64,000 nucleotides of DNA from contig NZ_PRDB01000032.1 in NCBI RefSeq assembly GCF_002925905.1, forward strand, positions 1 through 64,000. Reading direction: 5' to 3'. Source of the DNA: Klebsiella michiganensis. GTDB lineage: Bacteria; Pseudomonadota; Gammaproteobacteria; Enterobacterales; Enterobacteriaceae. This document shows positions 57,363-64,000 of the stretch, one piece after another (within the stretch, counting starts at the first letter, position 1; every line of letters starts with the position of its first letter). The position numbers were made by a program, and so were the translations under genes. The notes beneath the pieces were generated by a model. It did no database searches. It was not told the DNA's origin and worked only from the letters and a program-made list of their open reading frames with translations.

Positions 57363-58718
57363 ATGGCACCGACTACCGCACAGATCATGACGGAAAACAC
57401 CGCAGGCCAGACTTACCGGGCAACCTATTCACCCGATGATAATAAATTGCGACTTTACGCATCATTACGGCTCGATGAAGAAACGTATTCCCTGATCAAC
57501 AAAGCAGGCTTTCGCTGGGCGCCCAAACAGGAACTTTTTGTGGCGCCAGCCTGGACGCCGGGGCGGGAGGATGTCCTGCTTTCCCTCGCCGGTGATATCG
57601 AGGACGAGGACAGCACCCTGTTTGATCGCCAGGAGCAGCGCGCCGGGCGGTTCAGTGACTACAGTGACCGGCGGGCGGTTGAATCGGAGCAGGCGCTTGC
57701 GCATGTTGATTCGCTGGCATCGGCTGTCCCCCTGGGACAGCCGATCCTGGTAGGCCACCACAGCGAGCGCCGCGCGCGCCGGCATGCGCAGAAAATTGAG
57801 AACGGCATGAAACGTGCGGTGATGCTGTTCGAGCGCGCCGAATACTGGGAACAGCGCGCGCAGGCCTCTCTGCGGCACGCGAAATACAAGGAGCGTCCGG
57901 ATGTGCGTTACCGCCGTATCAAAAAAATCGAGGCGGAATTACGCAAGTCCCAAAAGCACATTGCCCGGTCTGAAAAGTATATGACGATGTGGCGTGCGCA
58001 GACGCTCGATCTGAAAATGGCGTTACTGGTCAGTAATTATGATCATATTCATGCCTGCTTCACGCTCGACAAATACCCCCGCCCGGCAGAGAAAAGCCAG
58101 TATGAGGGCTCGATGTCTCTCCATTCTGCCCTGTCTGAGGAGATCATTACTTTTGAACAGGCGCGTGATATTGCGATCCGCTGTCATGAGCGCACGATTA
58201 ACCACCAACAGCGCTGGGTGAATCATTACCAGAACCGCCTGGCCTACGAACGCGCGATGCTCAATGAAAACGGTGGCGTTGTCACCCGAACACAGGAATT
58301 TGAACCAGGCGGGCAGGTACTGAGTCGGGGAGAATGGTTAACCATTCTCCGGGTTAACCGGAGTAAGGGGGAGGTGAGTTCAGTCGAAACGCCCGGTTAT
58401 CGCTTTCTGGGCTACAGCGGCACGATGAAACTCACGCCCGACCGTATCACGGACTACAAAGCCCCGACAGCGGAGGAAGCCAGCAACGCGAAGAAAGCGG
58501 CGAAGCGCCCACCGATCGTCAATTATCCGGGGGAAGGGTTCCGGGAAATGACAAAAGCCGAGTGGGCGAAATTACCCGCTGATTATAAAGGCGTGCGGGG
58601 TGCTGCAGAAACCGAAACACACGGCGCCTATCGCTTCCGCCGGTGCATGACGCACGGTTGTACGCTCGTGAATGTGTATATCACAGACATGAAAACCGTT
58701 GAAATTCCGAAAAAATAA
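57363..58718 (+). CDS. DUF3560 family protein
   Basis: 451 residues with perfect AAGGAG before ATG 57363. The DUF3560 pattern is visible: GFRWAPKQELFVAPAWTPGREDVLL, LGQPILVGHHSERRARRHAQKIENGMKRAV and RIKKIEAELRKSQKHIARS. Common next to antirestriction genes in plasmids; function unknown. Confidence 0.9.
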   Translation: MAPTTAQIMTENTAGQTYRATYSPDDNKLRLYASLRLDEETYSLINKAGFRWAPKQELFVAPAWTPGREDVLLSLAGDIEDEDSTLFDRQEQRAGRFSDYSDRRAVESEQALAHVDSLASAVPLGQPILVGHHSERRARRHAQKIENGMKRAVMLFERAEYWEQRAQASLRHAKYKERPDVRYRRIKKIEAELRKSQKHIARSEKYMTMWRAQTLDLKMALLVSNYDHIHACFTLDKYPRPAEKSQYEGSMSLHSALSEEIITFEQARDIAIRCHERTINHQQRWVNHYQNRLAYERAMLNENGGVVTRTQEFEPGGQVLSRGEWLTILRVNRSKGEVSSVETPGYRFLGYSGTMKLTPDRITDYKAPTAEEASNAKKAAKRPPIVNYPGEGFREMTKAEWAKLPADYKGVRGAAETETHGAYRFRRCMTHGCTLVNVYITDMKTVEIPKK

Positions 58719-58765
58719 CAGGAAGGCTCCCCGGCATCTTGCCGGGGAGGTCAGGGAGTACATTC

Positions 58766-59329
58766 ATGCATCATGACCTTAAACACCGTATTCAGGCGAT
58801 GCGGGACAAACTGGAAGGGCGCGCCCCTGTCGCTGAAATTCAGGGTAGCTCGCAACTTTTTGTCACCCCCTCCCCGGAATGTCGCCGGCTGGTTGAGCTG
58901 GCTGATGTCCGGGAAACCGATCGCATTCTGGAACCCAGTGCCGGAACGGGCGCCATACTGCAGGCGATCAGGGATGCAGTCCCCCGGGCGAAGTGTGACG
59001 CCGTGGAGCTGCACGCCGGGTTAGCCCGTCACCTGCAGGCGCATTTCCCGGAGGTCCGGATCTGGTGCGGAGATTTTCTCGAATATCATCCGGAGCGCCG
59101 GTATACCCGAATTATCATGAACCCGCCGTTTAATCGCGGTGATGATATCCGGCATATCCGGCGGGCATTAACTCTGCTTGAGCCTGGCGGGATTCTGACG
59201 GGCATATGTCTGGACGGGCCGCGTCAGCAAAAGGCGCTGGAGTCCCTGGCGGACGTCTGGGAGCCATTGCCGCGGGGAACATTCACGTATACCCAGGTAG
59301 CGACCGCCATTCTCAGAATAACCGTCTGA
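58766..59329 (+). CDS. Orphan adenine-type DNA methyltransferase
   Basis: 187 residues from ATG 58766. SAM-binding ILEPSAGTGAILQAI (~53-67) and catalytic IMNPPFNRGDDI (~115-126) give a class I methyltransferase. No target-recognition domain of size and no partner nuclease, as for plasmid leading-region enzymes. Confidence 0.9.
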   Translation: MHHDLKHRIQAMRDKLEGRAPVAEIQGSSQLFVTPSPECRRLVELADVRETDRILEPSAGTGAILQAIRDAVPRAKCDAVELHAGLARHLQAHFPEVRIWCGDFLEYHPERRYTRIIMNPPFNRGDDIRHIRRALTLLEPGGILTGICLDGPRQQKALESLADVWEPLPRGTFTYTQVATAILRITV

Positions 59330-59550
59330 TGACACGTTAAGCCGGCGGGGCACCTGTCCCCGTCTGGCCGCGCCTCGAAAGACCGCGCGCCTGCGGCGCC
59401 GGGAAAACCGGGCCGCGCTGACGCGCCGCCCGCATTTCCTTTCCGCGTCTTCCCTGTTTGCTGCCTGCTGTCTGTCTGCTTTCTCTTCTTCTTTCTGCTG
59501 TGATGTCTCTTTTTAACCCTTAAAGGCTTTAAAAGCACACCCATACTGGA
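59330..59550. other. Gene-free spacer before the second long repeat
   Basis: About 220 bases; a pyrimidine-rich run (59445-59515) is conspicuous. No gene. Confidence 0.4.
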
Positions 59551-60121
59551 CACCTTCGGCTCCCGGCCAGCTGCGCTGTCCGGTCGTCGAGCCACACTCC
59601 GCTAACCGCGAAAAGACGCGGTAAGCTCCGCCGAACCCGCAAGCGGTTTCGGGCCTGACGGCTAGTGTCTGATGTCTGAAGTCAAGGTCAACGGCAGCGC
59701 TTGCTGCGACCGTCCCGGTCGCGCCGCTTCCACCGTGCCGGCGAAGGACTGCCGGCACTCTGCGGGGCAACGCCGTTTCGCGCCCGCGCTCTTCGTCGTT
59801 GCGGCGGGTGCCTGCTCCTTTCCCCTGGTACCCGTATCACCCGTTTGAGTCCATTCGCCGGGGCTGAGACAAGCACAACCCGTCTTGCTGTCCAGGGGAC
59901 GGCAGGGCCTTTCGCAATAAATTTTTCCCGGCCATTCCGCTGCCGCTTCATTAGGCCGAAAAAAATTTCCCGCTCACCCCCGGACATCTGCACCGGGCCG
60001 TGCTCGTTTACGCCCTCGCGGCGAACGGCTCTCAAACGGGTGAAGGTTATATCCAGGGGGCAGGTTCAGCAGGTCCCCGCAAAACGTCAAAACCGCGGCC
60101 CCGGCAACTCAACGGGTGATG
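59551..60121 (+). promoter_or_regulatory. Long direct repeat copy 2, Frpo-like single-strand promoter candidate upstream of ssb
   Basis: 571 bases matching copy 1 at 56164-56735. The hairpin arms are at 59919-59933 and 59954-59968. It ends ~38 bases before the ssb start, as expected for a promoter that makes ssb, psiB and psiA in the recipient before the second strand is complete. A long frame through it in phase with ssb is an artefact. Confidence 0.72.
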
Positions 60122-60159
60122 GTTTTAAAAGGCAAAACAACGGATTAAGGAGATTCATC

Positions 60160-60702
60160 ATGGCAGCACGTGGCGTTAACAAAGTCATTCTGGTTGGACA
60201 TCTGGGACAGGACCCGGAAGTGCGTTACATGCCCAACGGGGGCGCAGTGGTCAATCTGACGCTGGCCACGTCTGAAACATGGCGTGACAAGCAGACGGGA
60301 GAGATGCGCGAAAACACCGAGTGGCACCGTGTTGTCATGTTCGGCAAGCTCGCGGAAGTGGCGGGTGAATACCTGCGTAAAGGCGCACAGGTCTACATCG
60401 AGGGCCAGCTGCGCACCCGCAACTGGCAGGACGATGCCGGAGTCACGCGCTACGTCACCGAGGTGCTGGTCGGGCAGAACGGCACCCTGCAGATGCTCGG
60501 CGGCCGCCGTGAATCCGGAGTGCCTGAGAGCGCCGCGCAGCCGCAGAATCCTGCCACCCCGGCACAACCTGCTCAGGCCGCAGCTAAATCCCCGAAAGCG
60601 AAGGGCGGTAAGAAAGGCCGTCAGGATGCCGCCCCGTCTCAGCAACCGCCTCAGCCACTCCCGGATGATTTCCCACCAATGGATGATGACGCGCCCTTTT
60701 AA
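60160..60702 (+). CDS. ssb: Single-stranded DNA-binding protein
   Basis: 180 residues from ATG 60160 with AAGGAG. OB-fold: [57 protein letters not shown]. The linker is Pro/Ala/Gln-rich and the tip MDDDAPF is close to the canonical acidic tail DDDIPF. It coats the entering strand and supports replication and SOS control. Confidence 0.97.
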   Translation: MAARGVNKVILVGHLGQDPEVRYMPNGGAVVNLTLATSETWRDKQTGEMRENTEWHRVVMFGKLAEVAGEYLRKGAQVYIEGQLRTRNWQDDAGVTRYVTEVLVGQNGTLQMLGGRRESGVPESAAQPQNPATPAQPAQAAAKSPKAKGGKKGRQDAAPSQQPPQPLPDDFPPMDDDAPF

Positions 60703-60750
60703 ACCACGATGAAGACGCCCCGTTCAGGCGGGGCAGAAAAGGAGAAACAC

Positions 60751-60999
60751 ATGGACCATAACGTTTTGTCCCCGCTTGAATCCCTGCCGGATGGCACGTT
60801 TACCCGCGAGCAGGCTCAGATTGTCGCAGCGCAGTATCAGAATGTGGCGATTGAAGATGATCAGGGGACCCATTTTCGCCTTGTCGTCCGTCATCAGGAT
60901 GACGGCAGCATGATCTGGCGCGTCTGGAATTTTGAACCGGGCGGCGAGGACATGATGAACCGCTACATCCGGGACTACGGAGTACGCAAAACGAAGTAA
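60751..60999 (+). CDS. DUF905 family protein
   Basis: 82 residues from ATG 60751 (AAGGAG). Pattern [36 protein letters not shown] and FEPGG typical of DUF905, found between ssb and parB-like genes in IncF plasmids. Function unknown. Confidence 0.88.
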   Translation: MDHNVLSPLESLPDGTFTREQAQIVAAQYQNVAIEDDQGTHFRLVVRHQDDGSMIWRVWNFEPGGEDMMNRYIRDYGVRKTK

Positions 61000-61068
61000 G
61001 CAGTAAGAAGAAGGCCGGACAGGTGGGCTGTCCGGCAGACATTCATCAATAGCTAAGAGGTATCAATT

Positions 61069-63126
61069 ATGTCTGCAACAGAGTCTAAGGTAAAAACTGC
61101 ACCGAAAACCAGCAAAAAAACACTTAAGTCTGCCGAGGCTGAGGCGCTTAAAGTGGCTCTCGATGCCGCACAGGTCGAGTATGTCCCTGTGACGGCACTG
61201 GTGAAGTCTCCCCTGAACGTCAGGACCATTCCCTATCCGGCGGAGAAAGTCTGTTCAATGGCAGATTCCATTGAAGCCATTGGCCTGTTGCAGAATCTGG
61301 TCGTGCATAACCTCCCGGATGGTCGCTGTGGTGTGGCTGCCGGTGGTCGTCGCCTGAAAGCGCTGCAGCTCCTGCAGAGTGAAAACCGTATCGATGCCGG
61401 ATATCAGGTGATGGTGAAAAAGGTACCTGATGAACTGGCTGTTGCGGCATCAATGGCAGAAAACGAACAGCAGATGGCAATGCATCCGTCTGAACAGATC
61501 GCCGGGTTCCGCACACTGGCAGAGCAGGGGAAAACCCCCGCGCAGATTGGCGATTTGCTGGGGTTCGGTACGCGTCATGTTCAGCGCATGTTGAAACTGA
61601 CCGAACTGGCTCCAGAAATTCTGGCGGCGCTGGCGAAGGATGAAATCACCACCGAACACTGCCAGGCACTGGCGCTCGAAAGCGATCAGAAACGCCAGGT
61701 GGAAGTGCTGGAATCCGCGCGCAAACGGTCCTGGAATAATGAAGTATCAGTTTCCTCGATCCGTAACCTCATTACCTCAGAAGAGGTTTCCACAAACGGC
61801 GACAAATTCCGCTTTGTGGGAGAGGCCGCATTCAGTCCGGATGAAATCCGGGTTGATCTCTTCAGCAGCGAAAACGGCGGCTATGTCAAAAGTGCATCGC
61901 TCGATACCGCCCTGCTGGAAAAACTGCAGAACATCGCGGAGCACCTCCGCGAAGCGGAAGGCTGGTCATGGTGTGATGGTCGTCTTGACCCGATTTCTCA
62001 CTACGGGAAGGACACTAAAATCTGGCGCCTGCATGCTGTCCCGCCTGTGGAATATACCGAAGCCGAATCAGAACGTCTTGCGGAGCTGGAAGCTCTGGAA
62101 GCTAAGTATGAAGACGAGAACCCCGGCGTGAATGATGACGTCGTGGCCGGGGCTCTGGAAGCCGTCTGGGAAGAACAGCAGACCATCGCGCACCGGGCAA
62201 AACACCGGGCATGGACGGATGAAATGAAGCAATCTGCCGGAGTGGTGGTTTCCTGGACTGGCCAGGAGGTGAAAGTACAGCGCGGTGTGGTGCTGTGCGC
62301 CGATGAAAAAATGGAGGAGAAGGATGCATCCACCGATCAGGCCCCTGAAAAAGTCGATCCGCTGGACGCCGTCAGTGTCCCGTTGCTGACCCGCCTTTCT
62401 TCTGAACGCACACTGGCGGTTCAGGCGGCCCTGTTGCAGCAGCCGCAGAAAGCCGTCGCGCTGATGGTCTGGAAAATGTGTAACTCGGTTTTCCATACCA
62501 CAACGTCCGTCAAAGAGCCGTTCTGCATTAGCGTGAGTGTGTCGCATTACGCGCTGACCCGTGAAGCACCTGACGGTGAAAACAGCGTTGCGTTTCAGGC
62601 CATCCAGGCAGAAAAAGAACGTCTTGAAGCCCTGTTGCCGGAAAACTGGCGAAAGGATATGACCACCTTCTTTACGCTCGATGGCGCAACCCTGATGGCA
62701 CTGATGGCTTTCTGCACCGCCTGCTCCATAGATGGTGTACAGGGCAAGGATGAATTTGGTCGTAAACACCAGAGTTCGCTGGATGGGGTGGAAAACGCCA
62801 TTCAGTTTGACCTTCGTGACTGGTGGAAACCGACGGCTGATAACCTTTTCTCGCACATGAAGCTGCCACACATTGTACAGGCACTCTCTCAGGCCGGACT
62901 GGCTGGCGCAGCACAGGACGCCGCGAAGATGAAGAAAAAGGATGCCGCTGAACATGCAGAGCACTTCCTCTCAAAAATCCGTTGGGTTCCGGAATGGATG
63001 ACCAGTGCTGACAATCAGAAACAGCCTGCCGCAAAGTCTGAACTCAGTCTGGCAACAAGTCAGAACGATACCGACGTTGATGCCGGCGACGTCACCGACC
63101 ATAACAACCCGGCCTGCGCCGCCTGA
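61069..63126 (+). CDS. ParB/Spo0J-family leading-region protein
   Basis: 685 residues. ParB/sulfiredoxin-like domain: VPVTALVKSPLNVRTIPYP, SMADSIEAIGLLQNLVVHNL and CGVAAGGRRLKALQLL; then helix-turn-helix HPSEQIAGFRTLAEQGKTPAQIGDLLGFGTRHVQRMLKLTEL. The long C-terminal half is not assigned. Conserved between ssb and psiB; not the partner of parA here. Some ParB-like plasmid proteins have nuclease activity, not shown for this one. Confidence 0.9.
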   Translation: MSATESKVKTAPKTSKKTLKSAEAEALKVALDAAQVEYVPVTALVKSPLNVRTIPYPAEKVCSMADSIEAIGLLQNLVVHNLPDGRCGVAAGGRRLKALQLLQSENRIDAGYQVMVKKVPDELAVAASMAENEQQMAMHPSEQIAGFRTLAEQGKTPAQIGDLLGFGTRHVQRMLKLTELAPEILAALAKDEITTEHCQALALESDQKRQVEVLESARKRSWNNEVSVSSIRNLITSEEVSTNGDKFRFVGEAAFSPDEIRVDLFSSENGGYVKSASLDTALLEKLQNIAEHLREAEGWSWCDGRLDPISHYGKDTKIWRLHAVPPVEYTEAESERLAELEALEAKYEDENPGVNDDVVAGALEAVWEEQQTIAHRAKHRAWTDEMKQSAGVVVSWTGQEVKVQRGVVLCADEKMEEKDASTDQAPEKVDPLDAVSVPLLTRLSSERTLAVQAALLQQPQKAVALMVWKMCNSVFHTTTSVKEPFCISVSVSHYALTREAPDGENSVAFQAIQAEKERLEALLPENWRKDMTTFFTLDGATLMALMAFCTACSIDGVQGKDEFGRKHQSSLDGVENAIQFDLRDWWKPTADNLFSHMKLPHIVQALSQAGLAGAAQDAAKMKKKDAAEHAEHFLSKIRWVPEWMTSADNQKQPAAKSELSLATSQNDTDVDAGDVTDHNNPACAA

Positions 63127-63170
63127 TAACGGAGACGCCGCCCTGCGGGGCGGCGATAAGGAGACTGAAA

Positions 63171-63602
63171 ATGAAAACGTTACTGACTCTGGATGTCCTG
63201 AAAACCATGTCTTCTGATGAGCTGGAAGACTACCGCGCCGCCGGTGAAGACTTTCGCCGGGAGCTGAGTCACGCTGTCATGCGCGATCTGACCTCACCGT
63301 CCGGCTGGTCCGTGAATGCCGAATACCGGTGCGAATTTGGCGGCTTCTTTCCTGTCCAGATCCGTTTTACCCCCCCTCATGGTCACTTTGATGTGGCGGT
63401 ATGCAGTCCGGGGGAGCTGAATCCTCGCTGGATAGTGGTCTTTGTTACCCGTGACGGTCAGCCGTTCTCTGTCGTTCGCGTGATGGATGCATTCAACCCT
63501 GAACTCATCACCCATACTCTGGATCTCATCGAGTGTCTTGACGCCGGTGGCTACTCGTTTGCCAGCATCATCAGCACGCTGTCACAGGAGGGCGCACAAT
63601 GA
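63171..63602 (+). CDS. psiB: SOS inhibitor PsiB
   Basis: 143 residues, similar in length and sequence to F PsiB (ELSHAVMRDLTSPSGWSVNAEYR.EFGGFFPVQ.RF.P.HGHFDVAVCSPGE). It binds RecA and prevents SOS induction by the entering single strand. The stop overlaps the psiA start. Confidence 0.95.
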   Translation: MKTLLTLDVLKTMSSDELEDYRAAGEDFRRELSHAVMRDLTSPSGWSVNAEYRCEFGGFFPVQIRFTPPHGHFDVAVCSPGELNPRWIVVFVTRDGQPFSVVRVMDAFNPELITHTLDLIECLDAGGYSFASIISTLSQEGAQ

Positions 63603-64000
63603 TCCCGTCATCCAGTGCTCTTGTATCCCTGAAACCAGCCCGTCAGGCAGCGCTGCAGGCCATCATGACGGTGGAAGAAGCTCGCCAGCGCGGCGCACGT
63701 CTGCCATCGATGCCACACGTTCGGACATTCCTGCGCCTGCTGACAGGCTGTAGCCGGATTAACAGTGACGTTGCCCGCCGTATTCCTGGCCTTCACCGTG
63801 ATCCAAAAGACCGCCTTTCCAGCCTGAAACAGGTGGAAGAGGCGCTGGATATGCTTATCTCCAGCCACGGGGAATACTGTCCGCTGCCGCTGACAATGGA
63901 TGTGCAGGCTGAACTTTTTCCGGAAGTCCTTCATACCCGAACAGTACGCAGGCTAAAACGTCAGGACTTTGCCTTCACCCGAAAAATGCGCCGTGAAGCC
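63599..64000 (+). CDS. psiA: PsiA, N-terminal part (cut by window edge)
   Basis: ATG 63599 lies in the psiB stop (ATGA). 134 codons are visible (MIPSSSALVSLKPARQAALQ, LPSMPHVRTFLRLLTGCSRI). The function of PsiA is unclear, but it always accompanies PsiB. Confidence 0.93.
   Translation, partial: MIPSSSALVSLKPARQAALQAIMTVEEARQRGARLPSMPHVRTFLRLLTGCSRINSDVARRIPGLHRDPKDRLSSLKQVEEALDMLISSHGEYCPLPLTMDVQAELFPEVLHTRTVRRLKRQDFAFTRKMRREA

Noticed and set aside
59701..60159. N-terminal extension of ssb and similar frames in the long repeats
   Set aside because: The extension reads through the non-coding repeat; ATG 60160 has a perfect site and gives a standard SSB start. The frame at 56316-56873 in the other repeat copy is the same artefact.

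Overview
The window looks like part of a large, mosaic plasmid from an enterobacterium, most likely Klebsiella or Enterobacter. Evidence for this is an IncF-type leading region (ssb, a large ParB-family protein, psiB, psiA, ardA, a klcA/ardB-like gene), ccdAB-resD, a RepFIB/IncR-like initiator with iterons, two partition systems, umuDC, and insertion sequences typical of these hosts (IS26, IS5, IS5075/IS4321-like, IS66 and IS3 families, a Tn3-family transposon and a group II intron). The reading is from sequence and family knowledge only; no database search was run.

Region 1 (1-18105) is a catabolic island for cyanuric acid or a close relative. At the left edge are the end of an ABC permease, its ATPase and an allophanate hydrolase (atzF-like). 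A decayed lipoamide-dehydrogenase-like gene, a DinB-family gene, IS26 and an IS5 copy (which splits a small gene) follow. Then comes a minus-strand set: an ion-transporter-superfamily permease, cyanuric acid amidohydrolase (atzD/trzD-like), an NCS2 permease, DUF2877, FdrA-like and DUF1116 proteins, carbamate kinase and a LysR regulator. The FdrA/DUF1116/DUF2877 trio plus carbamate kinase is the module linked to oxamic transcarbamylase in E. coli (allFGH/allK) and to the yahE-F-G-I genes. No carboxybiuret hydrolase (AtzE/AtzG) or biuret hydrolase is present. My main hypothesis is that carboxybiuret or biuret is split by phosphate to carbamoyl phosphate (ATP through carbamate kinase) and allophanate (degraded by AtzF). 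This would be an energy-conserving cyanurate pathway.

Region 2 (18106-35200) is a patchwork of mobile DNA: an IS110 remnant, an IS3-family element, an IS26-truncated SMC-like ATPase, a second IS26, and a module bracketed by two arrays of a 37-bp repeat. That module contains a 23-residue membrane peptide and an AT-rich SEC-C protein. A Tn3-family transposon carrying a HEPN/MNT toxin-antitoxin pair and a cupin follows; both of its terminal inverted repeats are split by IS5075-like copies. To its right is a minus-strand backbone operon ending in hha and a truncated partner.

Region 3 (35200-50500) is the maintenance core: ccdAB, four unknown genes, a small GTG-start membrane protein overlapping resD, parAB with two 8-bp repeat arrays and a 31-bp palindromic operator, an IS66 element with its target duplication, repB with iterons on both sides and a DnaA box, umuDC whose SOS box is cut by a group II intron, and parM/stbB.

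Region 4 (50500-64000) is the conjugative leading region: two orphan methyltransferases, antirestriction genes, DUF1380, DUF3560 and DUF905 genes, ssb, the ParB-like gene, psiB and the start of psiA. Two ~570-bp direct repeats carrying a long hairpin resemble single-strand (Frpo-type) promoters. GC-rich hairpins sit between many of these genes just ahead of strong ribosome binding sites. These genes would act together to protect and establish the incoming single strand in a new host.
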